Assembly: GCF_902506065.1 (NCBI RefSeq)
Contig: NZ_LR732912.1
Coordinates: 2,723,016-2,787,015 of the forward strand
Length of the DNA: 64,000 bases
Reading direction: 5' to 3'
Source of the DNA: Arthrobacter sp. 9V
GTDB lineage: Bacteria > Actinomycetota > Actinomycetes > Actinomycetales > Micrococcaceae
In this document: positions 1-8,629 of the stretch, in pieces
Position numbering within the stretch: position 1 is the first letter of the stretch
Layout: each line of letters starts with the position of its first letter
The notes under the pieces: generated by a model
Told to the model about the DNA's origin: nothing
Seen by the model: only the letters and a program-made list of their open reading frames with translations
The model's database searches: none
Translations under genes and position numbers: made by a program

Positions 1-1
1 C

Positions 2-385
2 GAGACCTTCGAAGACGACACGCTTCTGAAGAACGCCCTGGCCATCGAGGCCACGGCCCGCGAGGTTCTTCGGCCTCTGGTGCACAGCACTGCGATCATT
101 GCAGAGTTCCGCGGGCGGGGCGCTATGCTCGCCGTCGAGTTCGCGGACAAGACGACCCTGGAACCACGTGCCGACCTTGCTGCCCAGGTGGCCGCCTCAT
201 GCCACCGGCAAGGTGTCCTCGTCCTGGTCTGCGGGACCTACGGCAACGTTATCCGGCTACTGCCGCCCCTGGTCATCGGCCCAGAGTTGCTACGCGACGG
301 CCTCGATGTGCTGCGCGAGGCTATCCTGGCGGCCAATGAAGGCCAATCGGACACTGCCAGCGCATCAGCGCTGGCAGTTGTCTAA
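2..385 (+). CDS. gabT: omega-aminotransferase, C-terminal part (cut by window edge)
   Basis: This is the last 127 residues of a class III PLP-dependent aminotransferase; its start and the PLP lysine lie outside the window. The visible part reads RGRGAMLAVEF near residue 35, then CGTYGNVIRLLPPLVIG, the typical small-domain end of 4-aminobutyrate or 5-aminovalerate aminotransferases. Such enzymes pass the terminal amino group of an omega-amino acid to 2-oxoglutarate, leaving a semialdehyde. The gene ends 30 bases before a glutaryl-CoA dehydrogenase and in the same direction, so 5-aminovalerate (DavT-like) is a plausible substrate. The family call is from sequence; the substrate is inferred from neighbours. 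Confidence 0.82.
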   Translation, partial: ETFEDDTLLKNALAIEATAREVLRPLVHSTAIIAEFRGRGAMLAVEFADKTTLEPRADLAAQVAASCHRQGVLVLVCGTYGNVIRLLPPLVIGPELLRDGLDVLREAILAANEGQSDTASASALAVV

Positions 386-415
386 GCCCCACCCAGAAGA
401 CCCTTGGAGAACACC

Positions 416-1576
416 ATGAACGAAACCTCTGATCTGCTGAACGTCGACTCCCTTTTCAGTTCGGAAGAACTTGCCCTGCGGGACAAGGTACGAAGCTTTG
501 TTGACGGCACGATCCGACCCAATATAGCTACTTGGTATGAGCAGGCGGTCTTCCCGGCGGAGATCATCAAGGACATGGCTGAGCTGGGCTTGCTGGGCAT
601 GCATTTGAAGGGTTACGGCTGCCCCGGCCGCTCCGCTGTGGAATACGGCATCGCGGCCATGGAACTTGAAGCGGGCGACTCAGGCCTGCGCACCTTCGTC
701 AGCGTCCAAGGCTCACTGGCTATGAGCGCGATCTACAAGCATGGCTCCGAGGAGCAAAAAAACCAGTGGCTGCCCCAAATGGCCGCCGGCGACGTCGTAG
801 GGTGCTTTGGCCTGACCGAACCCACAGCCGGCTCCGATCCGGGCAGCATGAAGACCTTCGCCCGTCGCGATGGCGACAGCTGGGTCATCAACGGCTCCAA
901 GCGCTGGATAGGGCTGGCGTCCATCGCCCAGATCGCCATCATTTGGGCCATGACCGACGACGGCGTCCGGGGCTTCATCGTGCCCACCGACACTCCCGGC
1001 TTCGAGGCCACCCCGATTGGCCCCAAACTCTCCATGCGGGCCTCCATCCAGTGCGACATTGAGCTTAGAGAGGTGCGCCTCGCGTCCACGTCGGTACTGC
1101 CAAATGCCAAGGGGCTCCGCGGCCCGTTCGAGTGCCTCAATGAAGCCCGCTACGGCATCATCTGGGGAGCCATGGGCGCAGCGCGGGACAGCTACGAGAC
1201 GGTCGTCAGCTATTCACGGGAGCGCCTGCAGTTCGACAAGCCGCTGGCTGGTCACCAGTTGACCCAGGAAAAGCTGGTCAACATGGCCCTGGAAATCAAC
1301 AAGGGCATGCTCTTGGCGTTGCAGATTGGCCGCCTCAAGGAGGCCGGCCAGCTCAAGCCGCACCACATCTCCGTCGGTAAGCTCAACAACTGCCGCGAGG
1401 CCATCCAAATCTGCCGCGACGCCCGCGCCATGCTGGGCGGCAACGGCATAACCCTGGACTATTCGCCGCTCCGCCATGCCAACAACTTGGAATCGGTGCG
1501 TACCTACGAGGGCACCGATGAGGTTCATACGCTGATCCTCGGCAATCACATCACAGGCATCCCGGCCTTCCGCTAA
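416..1576 (+). CDS. gcdH: glutaryl-CoA dehydrogenase (acyl-CoA dehydrogenase family)
   Basis: This 386-residue FAD flavoprotein would oxidise and decarboxylate glutaryl-CoA to crotonyl-CoA, passing electrons to electron-transfer flavoprotein. The middle holds GLTEPTAGSDPGSMKT, and the C-terminus holds MLGGNGITLDY and TYEGTDEVHTLILG, where the glutamate in YEGT is the family's catalytic base. These match glutaryl-CoA dehydrogenases better than short-chain acyl-CoA dehydrogenases. The ATG at 416 is preferred because GGAGA at 406-410 sits five bases before it; a TTG at 404 in the same frame would overlap that site. It sits between an omega-aminotransferase and an aldehyde dehydrogenase, which supports a lysine/5-aminovalerate route. 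Confidence 0.88.
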   Translation: MNETSDLLNVDSLFSSEELALRDKVRSFVDGTIRPNIATWYEQAVFPAEIIKDMAELGLLGMHLKGYGCPGRSAVEYGIAAMELEAGDSGLRTFVSVQGSLAMSAIYKHGSEEQKNQWLPQMAAGDVVGCFGLTEPTAGSDPGSMKTFARRDGDSWVINGSKRWIGLASIAQIAIIWAMTDDGVRGFIVPTDTPGFEATPIGPKLSMRASIQCDIELREVRLASTSVLPNAKGLRGPFECLNEARYGIIWGAMGAARDSYETVVSYSRERLQFDKPLAGHQLTQEKLVNMALEINKGMLLALQIGRLKEAGQLKPHHISVGKLNNCREAIQICRDARAMLGGNGITLDYSPLRHANNLESVRTYEGTDEVHTLILGNHITGIPAFR

Positions 1577-1601
1577 GCCGCGTCCAGCAAGGAATATTGC
1601 A

Positions 1602-3089
1602 ATGAGTACAGCAGTCGAACTGCAGCATTACATCTCGGGCACCTGGGTTCAGGGCGACGGCGGCATCATCACCTCCGTCAACCCGGCACGGCCGGATGAA
1701 ACGGTGGCGCAAGGCCTGCACGCCGGACCGGCCGACGTCGAACGCGCCATGGCAAGTGCCGCCGCCTCCAAGCAAGGCTGGGCCCGCACTCCTGCCCATG
1801 AACGCGGTGCGGTACTGCTGCGAGCGGCAGTGATCATGGAAGAGAACGCGCAGCTCTGGGGGCTGGAACTTGCCCGGGAGGAGGGAAAGACGCTGGCCGA
1901 GGGCCGGGGCGAGGTGCTGCGCGCAGCTCAGATATTCCGCTATTACGGCAACGACGGCGACCGCGAGGCCGGTTCGGTGTACGCGTCCCCACGGCGAGGC
2001 GAAAAAATCTTCGTCACCCGCAAGCCGCTGGGAGTAGTGGGAGTCGTGACGCCGTTCAACTTCCCCATCGCCATCCCGGCATGGAAGATCGCCCCCGCAC
2101 TGACCTATGGCAATGCGGTCGTCTGGAAGCCGGCGAGCACAGTTCCCCTGCTGGCCATGCGGCTGACCCAGGCGCTGGAACAGGCGGGGTTGCCCGACGG
2201 TGTGCTGAATCTACTGATTGGACCGGGCTCCATCGGGACCGCTTTAGTGGAACATCCGGCGCTGGACGGGCTGTCCTTCACCGGATCCACCGGCGTAGGT
2301 CGCACCCTGGCCGCTGCGGCGGCTGGCAACGGCGTCCCGATCCAGGCAGAGATGGGTGGAAAGAACGCTGCCATTGTTTTGGCCGACGCGGACCTCGAAC
2401 TGGCCACCGAACAGGTCATCTTGGGTGCCTTCCGCTCCTCGGGGCAGAAGTGCACTGCGACGTCCCGGCTGATCGTGGCAGATGCCGTGGCCGATGAATT
2501 CCTCGCCGGACTGGCCGCCACGGCCCAATCCCTGCTGGTGGGCGACCCCACAGATCCGTCCACCCAGATGGGACCGGTGATCAGCGGGGTTGCCCGGGAG
2601 TCCATCCAGCGCGGCATTACCACCGCGTTGGACCAAGGGGCTGACCTGCTAATAGGCGGGCTCCCATATGAAGACACGGCACGGGTCGCCGGTCACTTCG
2701 TGGCCCCTACGATCTTGGAATTAAAGGGGACAGCCCACGCTGACATCTGGCGCGATGAGTTGTTTGGCCCCGTGCTCAGCGTTCGCCGGGCGGCCTCGAC
2801 GCAGGCCGCGTTCGATCTGGCGAATGACAGCGATTTCGGGCTCTCTGCAGCACTCTTCACCCAGGATGTCACCATCGCGCTAAAGGGAATGGACGAGCTA
2901 GACGTCGGAATCCTGCACGTAAACTCCGAATCGGCCGGCGCCGATCCCCACGTGCCGTTCGGCGGGGCCAAGAAGAGCGGCTACGGACCCAAGGAACAGG
3001 GGCAGAGCGCCAAAGAATTCTACACGCACACCACCACTGTCTACCTCCAGGGCAGCCACAGCTCTAGCCTCCGGGGTGACAGCGCCTAG
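1602..3089 (+). CDS. NAD(P)+-dependent aldehyde dehydrogenase, probable glutarate-semialdehyde type
   Basis: This 495-residue enzyme has the full aldehyde dehydrogenase fold. TPFNFPIAIPAWK near residue 150 lies in the cofactor domain, EMGGKN holds the general base Glu250, and GQKCTATSR holds the catalytic Cys284. It ends with PFGGAKKSGYGPKEQG, the usual oligomerisation end. The family oxidises aldehydes to acids; beside an omega-aminotransferase and glutaryl-CoA dehydrogenase the likely substrate is glutarate semialdehyde, which is inference. AAGGA at 1589-1593 precedes the ATG by eight bases. It could equally act on succinate or 2-oxoglutarate semialdehyde. Confidence 0.85.
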   Translation: MSTAVELQHYISGTWVQGDGGIITSVNPARPDETVAQGLHAGPADVERAMASAAASKQGWARTPAHERGAVLLRAAVIMEENAQLWGLELAREEGKTLAEGRGEVLRAAQIFRYYGNDGDREAGSVYASPRRGEKIFVTRKPLGVVGVVTPFNFPIAIPAWKIAPALTYGNAVVWKPASTVPLLAMRLTQALEQAGLPDGVLNLLIGPGSIGTALVEHPALDGLSFTGSTGVGRTLAAAAAGNGVPIQAEMGGKNAAIVLADADLELATEQVILGAFRSSGQKCTATSRLIVADAVADEFLAGLAATAQSLLVGDPTDPSTQMGPVISGVARESIQRGITTALDQGADLLIGGLPYEDTARVAGHFVAPTILELKGTAHADIWRDELFGPVLSVRRAASTQAAFDLANDSDFGLSAALFTQDVTIALKGMDELDVGILHVNSESAGADPHVPFGGAKKSGYGPKEQGQSAKEFYTHTTTVYLQGSHSSSLRGDSA

Positions 3090-3149
3090 GGTCCCACGCC
3101 TTCCCGGCGCTCAGCCCCGAACATCATCTTCCACCGAACCGGAAAAATC

Positions 3150-4022
3150 ATGCAACCCACCACCACCTTCACCCGCATCCTCGTCATCGGCGCCGGGGCC
3201 ATGGGCTCACAGATCGCGCTGACCGCTGCCTTAGCCGGCTACACCACAGCAGTCCACGACGTCTCGGCGCACCGCTTGGACGACGCCGCGGCCCAACTAT
3301 ATGAACGCACCAATAAACTGGTGAAGTCCGGCAAGCTGGCTGCGGAGCAGGCCGAGCGCGCCCATCAACAGCTCGAATTCAGCGCCGATCTGGAAGCCGT
3401 GGCGCCTTATGCCGATTTTGTCATTGAGGCTGCCACCGAACAGCTGGAAATCAAGAAGGCCATCTTTGCCCGGCTCGGCCAGCTCACCCCACCCCATGCC
3501 ATCCTGGCCACCAATTCCTCGACAATCGGCTCCTCAGCGGTAGCTCAGGCCAGCGGCCGGCCCGACCAAGTGTGCAATATGCACTTCTTCAACCCCGTAC
3601 TGGTCATGGAATGCGTGGAAGTGGTCCGGCACGCCGGCACGTCACAGGCAACCGTGGATACCACCCTCGAACTAGCCCAGCGCCTAGGCAAGACGCCGGT
3701 ACTGATTAACCGGGAGGTTCCAGGCTTCGTTGCCAACCGACTCATGGGCGCCCTTCAAAAGGAAGCACTTGCGCTGCTGGCCGGAGGCGTGGCAAGCATG
3801 ACAGACATCGACGCTACGGCAAAGATGGCCCTGCGCCATCCAATGGGTCCGTTTGAACTGATGGACCTCGTGGGGCTGGACGTTGTAGAGCACATCGCCC
3901 AAGCCACGTACGCCGCGACCGGCGACCCGGCCGACTGCCCTGACGAGTCTGTTGCAGCCCTCGTCAGGGCAGGAAAATTGGGTCGCAAATCAGGCGCCGG
4001 GTGGTATAGCTACACCCTGTGA
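3150..4022 (+). CDS. 3-hydroxybutyryl-CoA dehydrogenase
   Basis: This 290-residue enzyme of the 3-hydroxyacyl-CoA dehydrogenase family would interconvert 3-hydroxybutyryl-CoA and acetoacetyl-CoA with NAD(P). The Rossmann motif GAGAMG is at residues 14-19. The catalytic histidine is His145 in CNMHFFNPV, with TNSSTIG just before it. The C-terminal domain shows PGFVANRLMG and HPMGPFELMDLVGLD and ends GRKSGAGWY, all usual for single-domain forms of this length. Placed after glutaryl-CoA dehydrogenase, it fits the step after hydration of crotonyl-CoA; no crotonase is in the window. GGAA at 3141-3144 is a modest ribosome site. Confidence 0.88.
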   Translation: MQPTTTFTRILVIGAGAMGSQIALTAALAGYTTAVHDVSAHRLDDAAAQLYERTNKLVKSGKLAAEQAERAHQQLEFSADLEAVAPYADFVIEAATEQLEIKKAIFARLGQLTPPHAILATNSSTIGSSAVAQASGRPDQVCNMHFFNPVLVMECVEVVRHAGTSQATVDTTLELAQRLGKTPVLINREVPGFVANRLMGALQKEALALLAGGVASMTDIDATAKMALRHPMGPFELMDLVGLDVVEHIAQATYAATGDPADCPDESVAALVRAGKLGRKSGAGWYSYTL

Positions 4023-4178
4023 TCTGACTGTCCACGGTGGGGCAAGGCGTGACCGTACAGACGCGCCGCTCTGCTCCCCACGCATTCGAAAAAGGCGGCT
4101 ACAGCCCGTCCTCCCTTGGTATGCGCGCACATGCGATTCGAACCAGGCACTCCCTCTGAACGACGCGTGAAAACGAGA

Positions 4179-4228
4179 TGCTCTCCGAAAGGGAGACTGA
4201 GTGATCCAGGCCCGCCTTCCGGAGAGCA
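4179..4228. terminator. inverted repeat between convergent genes, possible terminator
   Basis: TGCTCTCCG at 4179-4187 is repeated inverted at 4220-4228 as CGGAGAGCA, with 32 bases between. It lies between the convergent 3-hydroxybutyryl-CoA dehydrogenase and permease genes, where a shared terminator is expected. The long spacer and lack of a T run keep confidence low. Confidence 0.35.
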
Positions 4229-4247
4229 CGCATTTGTGTTCGCCGTG

Positions 4248-5696
4248 TCAGCCTTCGATTGATAGTGGCTTAGATTTCTTTGAGCGTATGGAGGCCGTGA
4301 AGCTAATGAGGAATATGGCGACTGTGCCGATCATGACATAGGGGAGGGCGTTCAGGGGTGCTGGTCCGGGGTTGAAGATGCCATTCACGTAGAGCCATAG
4401 GACTGTAGCGGAGGCTAGCACTGCTCCGAGATTTACGATGAGGGACTTTTTGGCGTGGGTTCGGCTCAAGAGAACTGCGCCGCCGATGCAGATGAGGAAG
4501 TAAGGGATCACCCAGAAGTACACCAGCAGCGTTGCAATGTAGCCATTGATCTCCAGAGGTGAGGCCGGGGTGAGCCAGACCAGCAGGGCGGGTCCGATCA
4601 GGGAGGGAATTCCGATGCAGACGATGGCAGCAATCGGACTGTTGTACCGTGTGCTGACCTTAGTCAGAGCTGATGGTAGGAGGCCGTCAGAGGCCGCGCT
4701 GACAACTACTCGGGATCCGTAGTTGAAGAATCCGATGAGACTCGCGAAGAGAGCTACGGCTAGAACGAGGTCGCTGACATTTGACAAGAATCCGACGCCG
4801 GCTGCTTCGGCGAGGACCGAGTTCGGGGACATGCCCAGGGCAAGTTTGTCAGCAGCATCAACGAGAGTCGGCACCTGGATCACCGCGCCAGCCAAGTAGA
4901 AGAGGCCTATGCCGACAGGGATGACCATGATGGCGCGAGGAATGTTCCGCTTCGGGTCTCGCGTTTCGGCGCCAAGAGCTGCGCTGCCCTCAAATCCGAT
5001 GTAAAACGCGGACCCGATCGCAAGACCCTGAAGGAAGCTGTCAAAGGTGAAGTCGTTGAGGCTGAGTTGTCCTGCCAGATCGACGTTTCCGCTGAATGCG
5101 GTGGCGATGGTGATGATCAGCATAATGGGTAGCGACACTATGGTGAGGATGACGCTGGACCGGACCGACAGGTCGATTCCTCGGTATGAGATGGCCATCG
5201 CTATCAGCGCCGCCAATGCGTAAATAGTAAGTTGAATTTCCGGGCCTGCTGCGTTCGGTAACCCGACGGAGACCAGGAAGCTTCCGAAGAACACCCCTAC
5301 TCCCACGATCAGTGACATGATCGCAACGATGTAGCCCGGGATCATGGCCGCTGCGATGACGAGCGGGCTCCACGGCCCGAAAACGTGGCGAATGTAGGAA
5401 TAAAGCGATCCGGTTCCGATGAAACGTCGGGCGAACACTGTGACGAACAAGCCGACGATGGTGAATGCCACTACCGATGCTGCCATGGCCAGCCAGGATG
5501 ACCGCCCGGAGTAAGCGGCGAGGTAGGCCGGCACCTGAGCCAGCCCAACGGCCGGAACAAAGGAAGCTATGGAAAGGCCCATGACCTGGCGCCCGCTCAG
5601 ATGCCCTAGCTGTAGATTGGCACTGGCGATATCCCCCGCCGTGCCATCTCCGGAACCAACTACTGGCTGTGGGCTTTCAGGAGAAGAGATGTTCAA
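4248..5696 (-). CDS. APC superfamily amino acid/amine permease
   Basis: This inner-membrane transporter of about 482 residues has roughly twelve hydrophobic segments starting near ASFVPAVGLAQVPAYL. Features of the APC superfamily include FEGSAALGAETRDPKRNIPRA in the middle, where family members have a conserved FxG(F/S) and ExxxPxRxIPRA stretch, and a glycine-rich first helix. The substrate cannot be read from sequence. A longer frame opens with GTG at 5837, but its first 47 residues look unlike a permease and overlap an inverted repeat. The TTG at 5696, preceded by AAAGG at 5709-5713, is therefore preferred. It lies downstream of an FAD oxidase on the same strand and could import that enzyme's substrate. 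Confidence 0.82.
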   Translation of the reverse strand: MNISSPESPQPVVGSGDGTAGDIASANLQLGHLSGRQVMGLSIASFVPAVGLAQVPAYLAAYSGRSSWLAMAASVVAFTIVGLFVTVFARRFIGTGSLYSYIRHVFGPWSPLVIAAAMIPGYIVAIMSLIVGVGVFFGSFLVSVGLPNAAGPEIQLTIYALAALIAMAISYRGIDLSVRSSVILTIVSLPIMLIITIATAFSGNVDLAGQLSLNDFTFDSFLQGLAIGSAFYIGFEGSAALGAETRDPKRNIPRAIMVIPVGIGLFYLAGAVIQVPTLVDAADKLALGMSPNSVLAEAAGVGFLSNVSDLVLAVALFASLIGFFNYGSRVVVSAASDGLLPSALTKVSTRYNSPIAAIVCIGIPSLIGPALLVWLTPASPLEINGYIATLLVYFWVIPYFLICIGGAVLLSRTHAKKSLIVNLGAVLASATVLWLYVNGIFNPGPAPLNALPYVMIGTVAIFLISFTASIRSKKSKPLSIEG

Positions 5697-5736
5697 TGCA
5701 GTTACGCCTTTCAACTCTGATGAGGCACTTTTGGCC

Positions 5737-5790
5737 GTTTTCTGGAACTTTGAACTTGTCGGAAAGCATCTCGAGGAGAACCCAGAAAAC
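5737..5790. promoter_or_regulatory. inverted repeat in the permease leader
   Basis: GTTTTCTGG at 5737-5745 and CCAGAAAAC at 5782-5790 form a perfect 9-bp inverted repeat. It sits 41 bases ahead of the preferred TTG start of the permease. It could fold in the leader transcript or bind a regulator. The plus-strand side is followed by a run of five T, but nothing is transcribed that way here. Confidence 0.35.
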
Positions 5791-5988
5791 CGGGATTTTT
5801 GGGGTGCTCCTGCTGCATGTACTTCGTGCGTGCTCACCGAATCGAGCTATCAAGCTTTGAGATCCTGGCACCTGTAACCATTCGGCGCCGGGTCTTGCAA
5901 GTCACTTTCAGCAGTGCGCTGGGTAAGTGGACTGTCATCCCATTCGAGAAAGAACGGGAGTCTGCTGAATTTTTGGTGGGCGAGTGAC

Positions 5989-7380
5989 TTATGGTCCAGC
6001 GGGATCGATGTTGTAATTCCGTTGGAAGGAGTTTTCAGGGTCGTATTCACGTTTGACGGCGGCAAGGCGACGATAGACGTCCGGGTTAAAGACTTCGGCG
6101 ACCATCTCTGGTGTGACTTCCGAGTTGTTGTTTAGCAGGCCGAATGTGGATGTCGTTACGCCTGCGTTGAGTAATGCTGCGTCCAGCTCCCGTGCCTTAT
6201 TCGGGTACTTCTCACTTCCGTGGCTCGCGCCGTTCCATTCCGCCAGGGCCAGCACGCCCATAGCATCGCGGTGTCGGGCGGGCGTCCCCTTCGGGTTTCC
6301 GAAGGGTATTCCCTCGATTTCCAGCTTGACGGAGGCCCCGCTTGACGGTTCGCTCGTGAACTTGTCGAGATTGGCTGCAATCGCTTCGGCGAAACGGCCG
6401 TTTGGCACGGCGATCTCACGGTCGATCCATAGATTGGACATACCGTCCTCAAAACTACCTACCTCGGCGTTGAGAGCGACTACTTCGTCATATGAGCGGA
6501 CGGTGATCGAGTCGGATACCGGTCGACCCAGACCGCGAAGCCGCGCGATATCCCGTTCAGCGGTGTCGAGCTTTCCGAGGTGCCCCACGCAGACTGTGAT
6601 GGAGGGCGCCCGGTTTTCGTCCACGCCGACGAAAACGCTGGGGTAGAGATGGTCCGCCATTGCGTTGAGCGTATCGAGCACGGATGCGAGGAGCCCGGCG
6701 AACTCATCGAGCGTTGGCAACCATGTCATGAACCCGGCGAGCATCTTCTTCGGTAGCTCATGGAGCGCGATCTCGATCTCGGTGACGACGCCGAAGTTGG
6801 AGCCTGCACCCCTGATTGCCCAGAACAAATCCGGCCGTTCATCATCGGAGCAATGGATAACGTCACCAGTTGCGGTTACCAGAGTTGCTCCCAGGATGTT
6901 GTCGCTGGCGAGGCCGTACTTGGGAGTGAGGAAGCCGACACCGCCATTGAGCGCAAGTCCGGAAAACCCGACTTTTGGATGCATGCCGGTGACAGCCGCC
7001 AGATCGAACTTGGCTGCCTCTTTGACTAAAGCGCCGGCGATCACGCCACCGCCGATCCGAGCGCGACGCGCGTCGGTATCGATATGGATGCCATTGATCA
7101 GCCTGAGATCCAGGACGATGCCGCCGTCGTTGGTCGCATAGCCATTTGGATTGTGGCCGCCGGATCGAACCGAGATTTCTAGGTTGTTATCTCGTGCATA
7201 TCGTATGGATTCCCTGACATCCTCCGCGCTCGTGCACCGTGCGAGCACCGACGGACGCTGCAGATGACGACCGTCCCAGATACTTGCGAGAGCACCATAT
7301 CCCCTGTCTTCAGGGTAAAAAACGTCACCGCGAATATTGAGTGGGGTTTTTAGGGATGATGCCAAGTTTGAATCCTTCAT
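5989..7380 (-). CDS. FAD-binding oxidoreductase (PCMH/BBE family, 6-hydroxynicotine oxidase-like)
   Basis: This 463-residue flavoprotein has an N-terminal PCMH-type FAD domain and a C-terminal berberine-bridge-enzyme (BBE) segment, YDPENSFQRNYNI. RSGGH at residues 72-76 holds the histidine that in this family carries covalent FAD. In the second linkage region, GMHPKVGFSGLALNGGVG, there is no cysteine, so a single 8-alpha-histidyl bond is expected rather than a double one. The single-bond form is known in 6-hydroxy-D-nicotine oxidase of nicotine-degrading Arthrobacter, but the family also oxidises sugars and alkaloids, so the substrate is unknown. No signal peptide is seen. The ATG at 7380 has no clear ribosome site. 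A TetR-type palindrome lies 50 bases upstream. Confidence 0.8.
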   Translation of the reverse strand: MKDSNLASSLKTPLNIRGDVFYPEDRGYGALASIWDGRHLQRPSVLARCTSAEDVRESIRYARDNNLEISVRSGGHNPNGYATNDGGIVLDLRLINGIHIDTDARRARIGGGVIAGALVKEAAKFDLAAVTGMHPKVGFSGLALNGGVGFLTPKYGLASDNILGATLVTATGDVIHCSDDERPDLFWAIRGAGSNFGVVTEIEIALHELPKKMLAGFMTWLPTLDEFAGLLASVLDTLNAMADHLYPSVFVGVDENRAPSITVCVGHLGKLDTAERDIARLRGLGRPVSDSITVRSYDEVVALNAEVGSFEDGMSNLWIDREIAVPNGRFAEAIAANLDKFTSEPSSGASVKLEIEGIPFGNPKGTPARHRDAMGVLALAEWNGASHGSEKYPNKARELDAALLNAGVTTSTFGLLNNNSEVTPEMVAEVFNPDVYRRLAAVKREYDPENSFQRNYNIDPAGP

Positions 7381-7430
7381 CTTGCAGGGGAAGGCGCAGT
7401 CTCATCGACAAGACGCGCTCATATATTCAT

Positions 7431-7450
7431 ACATGGACAAGTGTCCATGT
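7431..7450. promoter_or_regulatory. 20-bp palindrome, likely TetR-family operator
   Basis: ACATGGACA and TGTCCATGT are perfect 9-base arms around a 2-base centre. The site lies 51-70 bases upstream of the FAD oxidoreductase start, in the promoter region. The size and symmetry fit a TetR dimer, and a TetR gene lies 600 bases further upstream. No second copy was noticed in front of that TetR gene. Confidence 0.6.
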
Positions 7451-7453
7451 CAA

Positions 7454-7496
7454 TGGCTCATTAGCGAAAAACAGGTTGATTTTTTTGAATGAGCCA
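7454..7496. repeat. 9-bp inverted repeat upstream of the FAD oxidoreductase
   Basis: TGGCTCATT at 7454-7462 and AATGAGCCA at 7488-7496 are perfect inverted copies with 25 AT-rich bases between. The site adjoins the 20-bp palindrome. It may be a second regulatory element or a terminator hairpin for the TetR transcript reading leftward. Confidence 0.35.
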
Positions 7497-8038
7497 CTTT
7501 GTCGTGCGGATGAAAGGCTCCCCAGCAAGAGGTTCCGTGCGGCAATGGAGCGGCCGCCACAGCCCCTGTCTCGTCAGCGGCGGCAAGCTCGCCACCAGGC
7601 TGCAGTTCTTATCGGCTCAGCACGCAGGTGGGTTGAGATCGACCCAGACCGAAAGTCTTGCGGCGCTCAGGAGCGCGCCGGCTGCCCTCACTGCTCACAC
7701 CGGTGAAATAGGTTAACTCGCGCCATGCGCGGCAGCAATCGATAAAGGTCCGCTCCGCCCTTGAACGTGCCGCGACAATGACTTGTGCCGCTAGGAATTG
7801 GGCGAACGCCCCCCCAACGGGCGGCGAGGTTATCGCGGCCGGCAGGGAATACCACGGAAAGAGTGCGCCGCAAGTGAGACTCGAGCTACAGAGGGTTACG
7901 GAGCCGATCGTGGGAGCCTATAGCTCTGACTGTCCGCGTCCTACCTCGGCTCCGCCCGAATCGAGCTGGTTGTTAGTACTCAGCTCAAAACAGGCCACTT
8001 CACGACTTACCGATGGCGACATCAACATGCCGCATGGC
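7497..8038. other. intergenic stretch without a supported gene
   Basis: About 540 bases lie between the regulatory repeats and the end of the TetR gene. Open frames exist on both strands, but none has a ribosome site, a recognisable domain or a convincing composition. It may hold decayed sequence. Confidence 0.5.
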
Positions 8039-8629
8039 CTATAGACCCGCTTTATCCAAGTATGCATCCACCATTAAGTCGCAGAGTGCCTTGTGGTTCG
8101 GGTTTCCGGGGTCTGCAAAATACTGCAGACTACAGCCGTCCATAATCACGACAAGTCCGCGTGCAAGAGCTCCTATCGGAATGCGCGGTTTCAGATCCAC
8201 TCGATCCAACGAAATCGCAAGCAGACGCGCGATCTCAGTCTCGTATTCGCTGTAAACGGTACGCAATAGTCCACTATGACCGGGGTTCCGCTTCGACCAC
8301 ATACCGAGTTCAAATTGGGCTATCACATACGTCTCATCGGAAACCATTTGAGCCCAAAAGGAGTCTAAGATCCGATGAGCAATGCCTCTAGGATCATCCG
8401 GGCCGTCAATCACCTGAGGTATGGCCCGGACAAGTTGCTGCAGCAGCTCCGCGGCAGCCGCCTGCATAAGCTCGTCCTTGTCGGTGAAGCAAACATGAAC
8501 GGCAGCCAGAGAAGCGTTCGCTTCGCTGGCAATCGTCCGTAGGCTCGCACTTTGGACTCCGTCACGTTTGATTACCGTGATGGCGGCTTCGATGAGCTGC
8601 TCGCGACGGTCCACAGTTGATATACGCAA
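8039..8629 (-). CDS. TetR/AcrR-family transcriptional regulator
   Basis: This 196-residue regulator has the N-terminal TetR helix-turn-helix: RREQLIEAAITVIKRDG, then SLRTIASEANASLAAVHVCFTDKDELM at about residues 25-51. The C-terminal all-helical ligand domain is of normal length and resembles BetI/RutR-like members. TetR proteins usually repress neighbours and release DNA on binding a small molecule. The 20-bp palindrome at 7431-7450 in front of the FAD oxidoreductase is the obvious candidate target. The start is TTG with GAGGA about six bases ahead; a GTG five codons in is a fallback. Confidence 0.85.
   Translation of the reverse strand: MRISTVDRREQLIEAAITVIKRDGVQSASLRTIASEANASLAAVHVCFTDKDELMQAAAAELLQQLVRAIPQVIDGPDDPRGIAHRILDSFWAQMVSDETYVIAQFELGMWSKRNPGHSGLLRTVYSEYETEIARLLAISLDRVDLKPRIPIGALARGLVVIMDGCSLQYFADPGNPNHKALCDLMVDAYLDKAGL

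Noticed and set aside
4131..4215. tRNA-like stretch with TTCGAATC on the minus strand
   Set aside because: The bases flanking the T-loop-like motif do not form a T stem, and no acceptor or anticodon arm could be built.
7341..7716. Two plus-strand frames between the oxidase and TetR genes
   Set aside because: They run over the TetR operator palindrome, lack ribosome sites and match no known domain.
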